Source of the DNA: Ophiura sarsii
Taxonomy: Eukaryota; Echinodermata; Ophiuroidea; Amphilepidida; Ophiuridae
DNA length: 64,000 nt
Assembly (NCBI GenBank): GCA_035610835.1
Contig: CM069450.1
Location: 27,463,503-27,527,502 of the forward strand
Direction of reading: 5' to 3'
A program made the translations under genes and the position numbers. Positions 62,501 to 64,000 of the stretch are shown one piece after another (position 1 is the first letter of the stretch; each line of letters starts with the position of its first letter). The notes beneath the pieces were generated by a model. That model worked only from the letters and a program-made list of their open reading frames with translations, had not been told where the DNA came from and made no database searches.

Positions 62501-63855
62501 ACCAAATTATTGTGGCAGTCAATACATAACTTATTACAGATTGTAAAATATGTTGACATTGCATGATTCTAATAATGGGTTAAAACTGAAATTGCAATTG
62601 TATAACTTTTTTTGTTACAGTCTAATGTCGTACATGGCATACAATATAACTCATTCTCTAATGTTGACAGGATATGCTGCATCCCATATCTGGATATGCA
62701 CGACAATAAAGATAAATTATCACTTGAACTTGAAGGTCACGAGTAAAGGAGTTCATTAGTTGACAGGGGAACACTGCAAACGCGGTTGGTCTAAAATTGA
62801 CCAACATTTTGACCAACGTGTTATCTAATTTGTTGGTCAAACTTTTGATCAACGCTTGGTTTAAAACATACCAACACTATTGGGCAAAATGGTTCATACA
62901 TTTTTTGGGCAACATGTTTTACTAATTGTTGGGCAAGATGATTCACAAATTGTTGGGCAACATCTTTCAGCACCGGTTGGCAAATATGATTAAGCTGTTG
63001 GGTAACAGGTAATATCATTTGATTTACTGTTTGTCAACAAAGATATATATATATATATAACTATTGGGCATTCTATTTATTTGGCCTAGCCTACATCTGC
63101 TGCTCGAGAAATAGAGGCTTCCAAGCCCGATAATAAACACTTAAAGGCAAGTCACGATTAGTATTTGTTTTAGTAATTCCAAGGACGAGTTAGGCCTGAG
63201 TATTCTGCGAATACTTTTTTTTAATTGCATGCATAGAAACATAATTCCAACTACTCCAACTAGCTAAACAATCAGTAGGCTATAATTTGTAACTTCACAA
63301 GTAAGGCTTAGCATTTTTGTCGTTCGTGCGGAAGTTACCGTTGGAGTATATTTAAGCTACGGAACATTTTTTTTCTCCTTAAGGCTACTTTAAGTAGGCC
63401 TTTTATAGGCCTACTTGGATTATATTGGTGCGCATGCAATTACTCGTTCTTGACCCATGGAATTATATAGCATATAATAACTGTGACTCATCATAATTTG
63501 AGAGTGTTTATTATTCCTGTTTACCTGCCTGACGATAGTGGTATTATTTTGAGTACAAAAACCTGGTGATTTGGGCACATTCAAATTTGCCGGTTTTATA
63601 TCTATAACTTACCTGCTACAACGTTAAGGGTGAAGAAACAAGTATTCCTATTTCCAGCTAAATCTGTTCCAGTAGCAGTGACTATAAGGAATCCAGCAGC
63701 CAAGCTCGACCCAGACGCTGGGCTATAGGTAATCGTGGGGGTAATGCCAGTATTATCCGTTGCCGTTGCTGGAGGGTTGTAGGTTACTGGGGTATTTTCA
63801 TTGACAGTTTGGGTTCCTGTTGGGCAGATGATGGCAGGTGGAGTAGTATCCATTG
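5956..63855 (-). CDS. Large HYR/EGF type I transmembrane receptor gene, 3' part (28 exons)
   Basis: Gene-level entry spanning the exons listed separately. Each exon has an AG acceptor and GT donor on the minus strand, and every internal exon length is a multiple of three with phase 1 at both ends, so all can be joined, skipped or duplicated without a frameshift. Protein order is HYR x10, EGF x8, HYR/HYR-like x7, an RRRR site, a four-cysteine module, one EGF, one transmembrane helix and a short tail, about 2,045 residues in total. HYR domains are immunoglobulin-like folds found in hyalin and complement-linked proteins and are associated with adhesion. The signal peptide and earlier exons must lie beyond 64000. 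Function is not known; surface adhesion or recognition is inferred from architecture only. The main uncertainty is whether every duplicated exon is spliced into the mature transcript. Confidence 0.88.
6153..7458. other. Intron before the transmembrane exon
   Basis: Nothing further recognised besides the splice sites. Confidence 0.5.
7459..7581 (-). CDS. Membrane-proximal EGF-like exon, six cysteines
   Basis: 41 codons, phase 1-1, acceptor tgtgcag and donor gtaagt. [21 protein letters not shown] and PRGVEGRYC form a standard six-cysteine EGF. It joins directly to the transmembrane exon. Confidence 0.87.
7953..8758. mobile_element. Foldback MITE with internal repeat
   Basis: AAGGGTTAAAAAAAG at the left matches the inverse of the right end (gtttaacccctttat). 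Inner arms gatcacgtttgtttg and caaacaaacatgatct also pair. The stretch around gtagccaagcg at 8421-8500 is repeated at 8627-8700. Contains a 24-nt poly-G (8589-8612). Confidence 0.6.
8589..8612. repeat. Poly-G tract, 24 nt
   Basis: Run of 24 G inside the foldback element at 7953-8758. Confidence 0.95.
9061..9177 (-). CDS. Four-cysteine exon after the cleavage site
   Basis: 39 codons, phase 1-1, acceptor tttacag and donor gtaaga. [15 protein letters not shown] and [15 protein letters not shown] resemble the first four cysteines of an EGF with the last pair missing. It may be a truncated EGF or a separate small module; the acidic NDNGE stretch lies between Cys3 and Cys4. Confidence 0.75.
9676..9745 (-). 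mobile_element. Retroelement 3' tail
   Basis: The minus strand has gcgcattggtccttgggaaa then atgcgctttataag and aataaataataaa, a common tail of marine invertebrate retroelements or SINEs. No coding part is attached. Confidence 0.35.
9845..9869. repeat. (AT)n microsatellite
   Basis: About 12 AT repeats followed by aaataataaataaataata. Confidence 0.9.
10828..10866 (-). CDS. 13-residue microexon with RRRR furin-type site
   Basis: 39 nt, phase 1-1, acceptor gttatag and donor gtaaat. Joined to its neighbours it reads [13 protein letters not shown]. The RRRR motif followed by Asp fits the R-X-K/R-R consensus of furin-like convertases. Cleavage here would separate the whole HYR/EGF ectodomain from a membrane stub of about 145 residues (four-Cys module, EGF, helix, tail). 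The exon is symmetric, so skipping would give an uncleavable isoform in frame. Confidence 0.75.
11984..12247 (-). CDS. HYR-like exon 17 (divergent, membrane-proximal)
   Basis: 88 codons, phase 1-1, acceptor taacag and donor gtaagt. [44 protein letters not shown] and [10 protein letters not shown] keep the HYR pattern of first-strand Cys, a G-x-T turn and last-strand Cys, but lose the PPxIxCP, SGSxF and DxxGN motifs. It is the last domain before the basic cleavage site. Confidence 0.8.
12600..13650 (+). other. Repeat-like intron segment with unrecognised plus-strand ORFs
   Basis: Open frames at 12639-12914 and 13300-13647 are opposite to the gene. The second contains [19 protein letters not shown] and [15 protein letters not shown], which I do not recognise. 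The cacaacgtttcgactagata motif at 12650 is reminiscent of sequence near Penelope-like element ends, but this is weak. Probably mobile-element debris rather than a gene. Confidence 0.3.
14199..14227. repeat. Poly-C tract, 29 nt
   Basis: Run of 29 C, intronic between HYR exons 16 and 17. It creates a spurious poly-Gly reading frame on the minus strand. Confidence 0.95.
14809..14928. mobile_element. Short MITE, CCAGCGGGCA termini
   Basis: CCAGCGGGCA and TGCCCACTGG ends with inverted inner arms (gacgtcgtattg and aacgtcgataca). 120 bp, no coding potential. Confidence 0.55.
15094..15162. repeat. (ATA)n microsatellite, about 23 units
   Basis: Uninterrupted ata/aat triplets, 74 bp from the donor of HYR exon 16. 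Confidence 0.95.
15236..15514 (-). CDS. HYR domain exon 16
   Basis: 93 codons, phase 1-1, acceptor gaaacag and donor gtgagt. [45 protein letters not shown] and TGTCCFTI. It has a CC pair in the last strand where others have one Cys, so three cysteines. A longer N-terminal linker precedes the domain. Confidence 0.84.
15983..16172 (+). repeat. Dispersed repeat, copy 2
   Basis: Diverged copy of the element at 3788-3970, sharing tttctgggagtgagagt, gacagcgcttgaaac and ccttttatgatggt. Confidence 0.7.
16214..16605. mobile_element. Foldback MITE, right arm truncated
   Basis: Begins AAGGGTTCAACAAAAGAAAG; the left arm (gataggcatttagatgaatc, aaagataaaccatgatta) matches the left arm of the element at 52.1 kb. 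The right arm stops after tgagacttttgaaaatggga, so it is incomplete. Confidence 0.75.
16606..18236. other. Intron without recognised features
   Basis: No exon, RNA or repeat could be supported here apart from the end of the foldback element at 16214-16605. Confidence 0.45.
18237..18494 (-). CDS. HYR domain exon 15
   Basis: 86 codons, phase 1-1, acceptor ttacag and donor gtaagt. [46 protein letters not shown] and TGTCNFNV form a two-cysteine HYR. It lacks the DNxG motif (RATGGSGSY instead), as does exon 16. Confidence 0.85.
19443..19587. repeat. Short hairpin repeat
   Basis: ttattattttttgaattata and its approximate inverse bracket a gaccaaaa...ttttggtc core; arms of about 40 bp. No coding potential. 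Confidence 0.6.
20062..20565. mobile_element. MITE with GC-rich inverted arms
   Basis: AGGGATCACGTCAAAACTCG at the left and CGAGTTTTGATGTCTTCCCT at the right. The arms continue inward through cggttacgg and ccgtaaccg for about 60 bp; total length 504 bp. It sits exactly between two copies of an approximately 130-bp direct repeat (19920-20052 and 20569-20697). Confidence 0.75.
21937..22203 (-). CDS. HYR domain exon 14 (cassette copy B, second)
   Basis: 89 codons, phase 1-1, acceptor tttctag. [46 protein letters not shown] and GFCSFTV. The donor used here, ACAT|gtaagt, lies 6 nt beyond the paralogous site, which now reads gtacat, because of a 6-nt insertion. Phase is unchanged and two residues are added. 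Use of the older site is possible. Confidence 0.85.
22301..22555 (-). CDS. HYR domain exon 13 (cassette copy B, first)
   Basis: 85 codons, phase 1-1, acceptor tttcag and donor gtaaca. Same two-cysteine HYR as exon 11, with [15 protein letters not shown] and [13 protein letters not shown]. It retains the canonical SGS motif that exon 11 has changed to LGS. Confidence 0.87.
25143..25548. mobile_element. MITE with TTAA target duplication
   Basis: TTAAAGGGATATTAAGTG at the left and the inverse-like CTTAGTGCCCCTTTAA at the right, with TTAA at both ends. It lies between the two HYR cassettes. Ends are of the same AGG...CCT type as elements at 57.3 and 62.0 kb. Confidence 0.6.
26282..26542 (-). CDS. 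HYR domain exon 12 (cassette copy A, second)
   Basis: 87 codons, phase 1-1, acceptor tttctag and donor gtaagt. [46 protein letters not shown] and GFCSFTV form a two-cysteine HYR. Paralogue of exon 14; six nucleotides shorter at the donor. Confidence 0.87.
26640..26894 (-). CDS. HYR domain exon 11 (cassette copy A, first)
   Basis: 85 codons, phase 1-1, acceptor tttcag and donor gtaaca. [43 protein letters not shown] and QTCTINI form a two-cysteine HYR. It is nearly identical to exon 13, 4,339 bp downstream, differing for example at TQATG/TPATG and SRALG/SHASG. Confidence 0.87.
29170..29289 (-). CDS. EGF-like exon 8, six cysteines
   Basis: 40 codons, phase 1-1, acceptor ttgcag and donor gtacgt. 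[20 protein letters not shown] and VQPFSGVTC are a compact standard EGF. It is the last EGF before the second HYR cluster. Confidence 0.87.
29960..30290 (-). mobile_element. Decayed non-LTR RT C-terminal fragment
   Basis: [31 protein letters not shown] and [16 protein letters not shown] are typical of the non-LTR RT C-terminus. The upstream LLRRMLRI portion is frameshifted relative to it. Same orientation as the gene, intronic. Confidence 0.75.
30442..30588 (-). CDS. EGF-like exon 7, six cysteines
   Basis: 49 codons, phase 1-1, donor gtaaat; acceptor catgaag with a weak pyrimidine tract. [20 protein letters not shown] and PIGFAGQYC form a standard EGF with an extended Cys3-Cys4 loop. The weak acceptor makes optional splicing conceivable. 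Confidence 0.84.
30757..30895 (+). repeat. Dispersed intronic repeat (three copies)
   Basis: cagaaacctttcccaacttt and caatactaggcatgttt are shared with about 43580-43700 and 49400-49515. The latter two lie in the HYR introns, so the sequence spread between introns of the same gene. Confidence 0.65.
31245..31412 (-). CDS. EGF-like exon 6, six cysteines, long loop
   Basis: 56 codons, phase 1-1, acceptor ttcacag and donor gtaaga. [21 protein letters not shown] and ANGFSGANC fit a standard six-cysteine EGF with a 19-residue loop between Cys3 and Cys4 (NSSPNN insertion), plus a Pro-rich linker (APTPQ) at its start. Confidence 0.86.
31930..32190 (+). mobile_element. Decayed non-LTR RT C-terminal fragment
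   Basis: [21 protein letters not shown] is the conserved GKRRRGRP..RW tail of non-LTR retrotransposon proteins. Upstream at about 31830-31900 frameshifted pieces such as [15 protein letters not shown] also belong to it. It lies opposite to the gene, in the intron between EGF exons 5 and 6. Confidence 0.6.
33156..33290 (-). CDS. EGF-like exon 5, seven cysteines
   Basis: 45 codons, phase 1-1, acceptor attag and donor gtaagt. [22 protein letters not shown] and RPGYGGINC carry the six standard cysteines plus an extra one directly after Cys3 (TCTC). It again leaves an odd cysteine, by a different position from exon 4. Confidence 0.86.
34053..34233. repeat. Imperfect hairpin repeat
   Basis: The arm with aattgcaccaaactcatcta is the approximate reverse complement of tagatgattttggtgcaatt about 110 bp later. 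The gaccaaaaagtgcc motif in between is shared with the hairpin at 19.5 kb, so both may belong to one MITE family. Confidence 0.5.
34445..34467. repeat. Poly-C tract, 23 nt
   Basis: Run of 23 C in the intron just downstream of EGF exon 4. Confidence 0.95.
34551..34676 (-). CDS. EGF-like exon 4, seven cysteines
   Basis: 42 codons, phase 1-1, acceptor ttccag and donor gtaagt. [29 protein letters not shown] and FMGYNC keep the extra Cys between Cys3 and Cys4, but the last loop has the standard Gly (CATGFMG). One cysteine is therefore without its expected partner. Confidence 0.86.
34935..34968. repeat. (TTAA)n microsatellite
   Basis: About eight TTAA repeats inside an AT-rich intron segment (34700-34980) made of ataat and aaata runs. 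Confidence 0.85.
35052..35180 (-). CDS. EGF-like exon 3, eight cysteines
   Basis: 43 codons, phase 1-1, acceptor atttcag and donor gtgagt. [31 protein letters not shown] and FMGIRC again have eight cysteines. The first loop is two residues longer than in exons 1 and 2. Confidence 0.87.
35564..35686 (-). CDS. EGF-like exon 2, eight cysteines
   Basis: 41 codons, phase 1-1, acceptor tttacag and donor gtaagt. [29 protein letters not shown] and FTGQFC carry eight cysteines in the same layout as EGF exon 1, with Cys replacing Gly in the last loop. Confidence 0.87.
36301..36534. mobile_element. MITE, about 235 bp, (C)ACTGCAA termini
   Basis: Begins ACTGCAAAACTAGGGTGTTA and ends as its approximate inverse (gtgttatttttaacaccctaatggttgcagt region). 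The inner arms around acgggtcca and ttggattagacccgt also match inversely. Flanking CTA on both sides, with CACTG-type ends, suggests a CACTA/EnSpm-like non-autonomous element. Confidence 0.55.
37581..40112. mobile_element. Composite of CGTAT-rich TIR transposon copies
   Basis: Left ends AAGGCCCTGTCACACC occur at 37581 and 38321; right ends GGTGTGACAGGGC occur near 39131 and 40112; an inverted left end closes at 39617 (gacagggcctt). Inner sequence is packed with acgtat/gcgtat hexamers in the left copies and their complement atacg at 39390-39617, which is the inverted counterpart of about 37735-37950. Copy 38321-39131 (811 bp) has both ends; the others are partial. Left flanks are TTA(A). PIF/Harbinger-like is possible, but the superfamily is not settled. 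Confidence 0.75.
39169..39303 (-). CDS. Small basic ORF inside transposon copy (44 codons)
   Basis: Starts [17 protein letters not shown] and ends FIYSNPP before TAA. A TATA-like box (minus-strand TATAAAAA, 39356-39363) lies about 53 nt upstream. The lysine/arginine-glycine-rich start resembles the N-terminal nuclear-localising or DNA-binding end of transposon proteins. It is probably the truncated start of a transposon gene whose remainder was deleted. Function is unknown and expression unproven. Confidence 0.35.
   Translation of the reverse strand: MLPKKKQATRGRGRGGGKSKKAKTDHEEVRMRYSRDPFIYSNPP
40747..40869 (-). CDS. EGF-like exon 1, eight cysteines
   Basis: 41 codons, phase 1-1, acceptor ttccag and donor gtaagt. 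[29 protein letters not shown] and YYGRFC give eight cysteines: the six of a standard EGF plus one between Cys3 and Cys4 and one replacing the usual Gly in the Cys5-Cys6 loop. The two extra residues probably pair (inference). Confidence 0.87.
41225..41376 (+). mobile_element. Retroelement 3' tail ending in (ATT)n
   Basis: The plus strand has gatggcgcattataaatgca followed by (tta/att)n, a common 3' end of LINE/SINE elements in marine invertebrates. No coding part is attached. Confidence 0.4.
41534..41565. repeat. Poly-C tract, 32 nt
   Basis: Uninterrupted run of 32 C, intronic. Length is likely unstable or poorly resolved in assembly. Confidence 0.95.
42207..43020 (-). mobile_element. Non-LTR retrotransposon RT fragment (about 270 codons, open)
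   Basis: Open frame on the minus strand with the RT catalytic motif FADDIFL near its start, then [38 protein letters not shown] and [10 protein letters not shown]. These are the palm, thumb and C-terminal motifs of non-LTR reverse transcriptases. The 5' part (endonuclease and early RT motifs) is missing, so it is 5'-truncated. After the stop comes an atgatgatga tail. It sits in the intron between HYR exon 10 and the first EGF, in the same orientation as the gene. Confidence 0.85.
43278..43556 (-). CDS. HYR domain exon 10 (last of upstream cluster)
   Basis: 93 codons, phase 1-1, acceptor tttgcag and donor gtaaat. [47 protein letters not shown] and NTCTFDV mark a four-cysteine HYR. It is the junction exon before the EGF block; the following 2.4-kb intron holds a reverse transcriptase fragment. 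Confidence 0.87.
44563..44838 (-). CDS. HYR domain exon 9
   Basis: 92 codons, phase 1-1, acceptor ttcacag and donor gtgagg. It starts [14 protein letters not shown], with [30 protein letters not shown] and TTCQTLV. Four cysteines in the same positions as exons 3-7. Confidence 0.87.
44926..45391. mobile_element. 466-bp foldback MITE with TA target duplication
   Basis: Arms of about 200 bp: 44926 onward (AACTGCTCACAAAAAGTATC) is the reverse complement of the stretch ending at 45391, with a loop of about 60 bp. It is flanked by TA at 44924-44925 and 45392-45393. The paralogous intron at about 47360-47395 is uninterrupted (gaaacaggtattatttgtta), giving a pre-integration site. It has no coding capacity. 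Confidence 0.85.
46379..46401 (-). pseudogene. HYR exon 3'-edge fragment with donor
   Basis: About 22 nt matching the end of exon 8 (AACGTTGTTGTGAATACAG) followed by the same donor gtaagc and intron start, then non-exonic repeat sequence. It marks the endpoint of a tandem duplication of the downstream intron. Confidence 0.6.
47070..47348 (-). CDS. HYR domain exon 8, six cysteines
   Basis: 93 codons, phase 1-1, acceptor ttcag and donor gtaagc. There is no Met, so ATG-based ORF scans miss it. It starts [13 protein letters not shown], with [32 protein letters not shown] and a final ADCNF. Six cysteines, two more than its neighbours, suggest an extra disulfide between QTC and TAC (inference). 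Confidence 0.85.
48809..48925 (-). pseudogene. Decayed HYR exon relic (3' half, out of frame)
   Basis: The minus strand reads [13 protein letters not shown] and then, in another frame, [17 protein letters not shown] before a phase-1 donor gtatac. A small deletion between the two pieces breaks the frame, and the 5' half with its acceptor is absent. It is clearly HYR-derived (TDNNGN-like plus the last cysteine) and no longer coding. Confidence 0.65.
50197..50478 (-). CDS. HYR domain exon 7
   Basis: 94 codons, phase 1-1, acceptor gacag and donor gtaggt. [29 protein letters not shown] and [14 protein letters not shown] place it as the sister of exon 6; it has one extra Thr codon before the donor. 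Its downstream intron (50.04-50.19 kb) aligns with that of exon 6 except that the latter holds a foldback element. Confidence 0.87.
51700..51853 (+). mobile_element. Possible retroelement tail with (TGAA)n
   Basis: gactgtgtaaataaatctta followed by five (tgaa) units, typical of LINE 3' ends. No coding part recognised in the preceding 400 bp. Confidence 0.35.
52102..52675. mobile_element. Foldback MITE, complete
   Basis: AAGGGTTCAAGAAAAGAAGG at the left and the inverse (ttttgttgaaccctt) at the right; arms of about 200 bp. TA flanks on both sides. The paralogous intron at about 50.06 kb (gagaaagaaagcattgcg) is uninterrupted. Confidence 0.8.
52753..53031 (-). CDS. HYR domain exon 6
   Basis: 93 codons, phase 1-1, acceptor gacag and donor gtaggt. 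It begins [18 protein letters not shown] and contains [11 protein letters not shown] and [12 protein letters not shown], with four cysteines. It is clearly a paralogue of the 630-bp-unit exons but more diverged ([14 protein letters not shown] instead of [14 protein letters not shown]), so it predates the triplication. Confidence 0.87.
53158..53210 (-). pseudogene. HYR exon 5' stub in 630-bp unit, copy 1
   Basis: First of three stubs: acceptor and the first codons of an HYR exon ([15 protein letters not shown]), then unrelated intron sequence. A shorter trace of the same boundary is visible at about 50600-50620. Confidence 0.55.
53384..53662 (-). CDS. HYR domain exon 5 (630-bp unit, copy 1)
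   Basis: 93 codons, phase 1-1, donor gtaggt and acceptor gacag. It has the same four-cysteine HYR sequence as exons 3 and 4 ([35 protein letters not shown]). It is near-identical at the DNA level to the exons 630 and 1,260 bp away. Confidence 0.87.
53788..53840 (-). pseudogene. HYR exon 5' stub in 630-bp unit, copy 2
   Basis: Same truncated exon start as at 54418, shifted by exactly 630 bp. It retains the acceptor, has no donor, and homology ends after about 53 nt. Confidence 0.55.
54014..54292 (-). CDS. HYR domain exon 4 (630-bp unit, copy 2)
   Basis: 93 codons, phase 1-1, same acceptor and donor as copies 1 and 3. It differs from copy 1 by one visible synonymous change (Phe codon, + strand aataaacgtt versus aatgaacgtt). 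Four cysteines at ITC, VNC, DAC and GSC. It encodes the same protein segment as copy 1. Confidence 0.87.
54418..54470 (-). pseudogene. HYR exon 5' stub in 630-bp unit, copy 3
   Basis: Acceptor plus about 53 nt matching the first 17 codons of the neighbouring HYR exons ([15 protein letters not shown]), after which homology stops and no donor follows. It looks like a second, truncated HYR exon carried in each duplicated unit. It is probably not spliced productively. Confidence 0.55.
54644..54922 (-). CDS. HYR domain exon 3 (630-bp unit, copy 3)
   Basis: 93 codons, phase 1-1, acceptor gacag and donor gtaggt. It starts [18 protein letters not shown] and has four cysteines, [13 protein letters not shown]-like and [10 protein letters not shown] motifs. 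It differs from the next two exons by a Glu to Gln change in TQEV/TQQV. It lies in the third of three near-identical tandem 630-bp units. Confidence 0.87.
54966..55588. mobile_element. Foldback MITE, complete, exact TA insertion
   Basis: 623 bp, AAGTGCTCAACAAAAGAAAG to its exact inverse. TA at 54964-54965 and 55589-55590. The empty site aagtagttggg is present at 53071, 53701 and 54331, proving insertion after those units formed. Related to the elements at 16.2, 52.1 and 57.2 kb. Confidence 0.9.
55654..56634. mobile_element. mariner-like MITE with repeated left end
   Basis: CAGGGTGGTTCAATAAAACG to its inverse; TA flanks at 55652-55653 and 56635-56636. The left end motif ggttcaataaaacgttgaca recurs at about 55771 and 55982, so the left part is tandemly repeated. 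It is inserted into the fourth 630-bp unit; the empty site ggatttagtacac is seen at about 53132. Confidence 0.8.
56914..57195 (-). CDS. HYR domain exon 2, three cysteines
   Basis: 94 codons, phase 1-1, acceptor ttcacag and donor gtgggt. It begins [12 protein letters not shown] and ends [15 protein letters not shown]. It lacks the usual DNxG motif, having SGATEPVSA instead, and has three cysteines (LTC, YDC, RTC). This suggests it descends from the four-cysteine class with loss of the DNC/DAC cysteine, leaving one cysteine probably unpaired. It is the most divergent HYR of the upstream cluster. Confidence 0.8.
57295..57638. mobile_element. Nested MITE with TTAA target duplication
   Basis: AGGTAGATG...CATCTACCT ends, TTAA at 57291-57294 and 57639-57642. 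The host family's empty form (ggtcaattaaagtaac) is seen at about 55002. Confidence 0.75.
57883..58301. mobile_element. Nested MITE, GAGCGTGTTTCTGCTGGGG termini
   Basis: Left GAGCGTGTTTCTGCTGGGG and right CCCCAGTAGAAACACGCTC are inverses. TA at 57881-57882 and 58302-58303. The host family's empty form is at about 55300 (cactcagtgagcggg, inverse strand). Confidence 0.75.
58960..59290. repeat. Degenerate tandem repeats (tgatyggtcattta)
   Basis: Variants of gattggtcatttaa/gtgatcagttaatgacc recur every 30-45 bp. Intronic, no coding potential. Confidence 0.55.
59600..61100. other. Intron segment, unrecognised
   Basis: A 114-codon plus-strand frame at 59617-59961 follows gagcgttcataaatacttt and a G-rich run. 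It has no known motif and is opposite to the gene. I treat it as probable repeat sequence, not a gene. Confidence 0.35.
61109..61163 (-). pseudogene. Truncated HYR exon relic (3' end only)
   Basis: The minus strand reads [15 protein letters not shown], the last strand of an HYR domain, followed by a good phase-1 donor gtaagt. Upstream of this the HYR reading is lost and there is no acceptor next to the fragment, so it looks like the 3' remnant of an exon whose first three quarters were deleted. It is not counted in the protein. Confidence 0.6.
62022..62391. mobile_element. Foldback MITE with TTAA target duplication
   Basis: TTAAAGGCATAGTATGTGAT at the left and ATCACATAATATACCTTTAA at the right; the arms pair over more than 100 bp (gcagatttacatttctgatc). 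A fragment of its core (gagtgaaaatataaactgtc) recurs at 12532. Confidence 0.8.
62765..63010. repeat. Short degenerate tandem repeats (ttgggcaa)
   Basis: Units of about 30-40 bp built on ttgttgggcaa and ttggtcaaa. The segment starts acactgcaaacgc, like the MITE at 36.3 kb, so it may be one end of a related element. Confidence 0.5.
63613..63855 (-). CDS. HYR domain exon 1 (most upstream in window)
   Basis: 81 codons, phase 1-1, acceptor tttcag and donor gtaagt. The translation starts [12 protein letters not shown] and has the HYR hallmarks [27 protein letters not shown] and a final cysteine. It has only two cysteines, so it resembles the C-terminal HYR cluster more than its neighbours at 43-57 kb. 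It is the first exon seen in this window, and the gene continues upstream beyond the right edge. Confidence 0.87.
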
Positions 63856-64000
63856 CTGAAAGTGGTGTAAAAGAAAAGGTCAACCGATGCCTAGAGATGA
63901 ATTATATCGATTGTTCAGTTTAATCAAACATCAAGGGGACCACAATAAACCCATTATGGCGATTGCCCTAATATTGTCCGATACTGTAACATTGTACTGG

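Overview
The window is metazoan nuclear DNA: AT-rich, intron-rich, with no prokaryotic gene organisation. It is dominated by the 3' part of one very large gene on the minus strand. Twenty-eight coding exons can be traced from 63855 down to a stop codon at 5956. All internal boundaries are phase 1-1 with GT/AG splice sites, and together they encode about 2,045 residues. The start codon and signal peptide lie beyond the right-hand edge. The gene encodes a modular type I membrane protein. In protein order it has ten HYR (hyalin repeat) domains (63.9-43.3 kb), eight EGF-like domains (40.9-29.2 kb), seven more HYR or HYR-like domains (26.9-12.0 kb), a 13-residue exon with an RRRR furin-type site (10.8 kb), a four-cysteine exon (9.1 kb), a last EGF (7.5 kb), and an exon with one transmembrane helix and a cytoplasmic tail of about 20 residues (6.0 kb). 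HYR/EGF mosaics of this kind are typical of marine deuterostomes. With the base composition and repeat style I favour an echinoderm, but the species cannot be fixed from the sequence.

Both HYR clusters are being remodelled by duplication. At 53071-54960 three almost identical 630-bp units each carry one HYR exon plus the 5' stub of another; older copies sit at 52.7 kb and 50.2 kb. At 21.7-28.0 kb a two-HYR cassette is duplicated at about 4.34-kb spacing, with a fragment of a third unit at 20.8-21.5 kb. Exon relics lie at 61.1, 48.8 and 46.4 kb. The central EGF cluster shows no recent duplication, but its cysteine number grades from 8 to 7 to 6 along the protein.

The introns hold many non-autonomous DNA elements, several of them foldback (palindromic) and flanked by TA or TTAA. 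Because the host introns are themselves duplicated, several insertions have an uninterrupted paralogous site in the same window (52.1, 44.9, 55.0 and 55.7 kb). Other elements are a composite of CGTAT-rich terminal-inverted-repeat elements at 37.6-40.1 kb, a nested element stack at 57.2-58.6 kb, three non-LTR reverse transcriptase fragments (30.0, 31.9 and 42.2 kb), and several retroelement tails. The leftmost 5 kb, downstream of the gene, holds 178-bp and 160-bp tandem repeats inside a candidate DNA transposon, plus tRNA-like relics. No rRNA, CRISPR or complete tRNA gene was seen.
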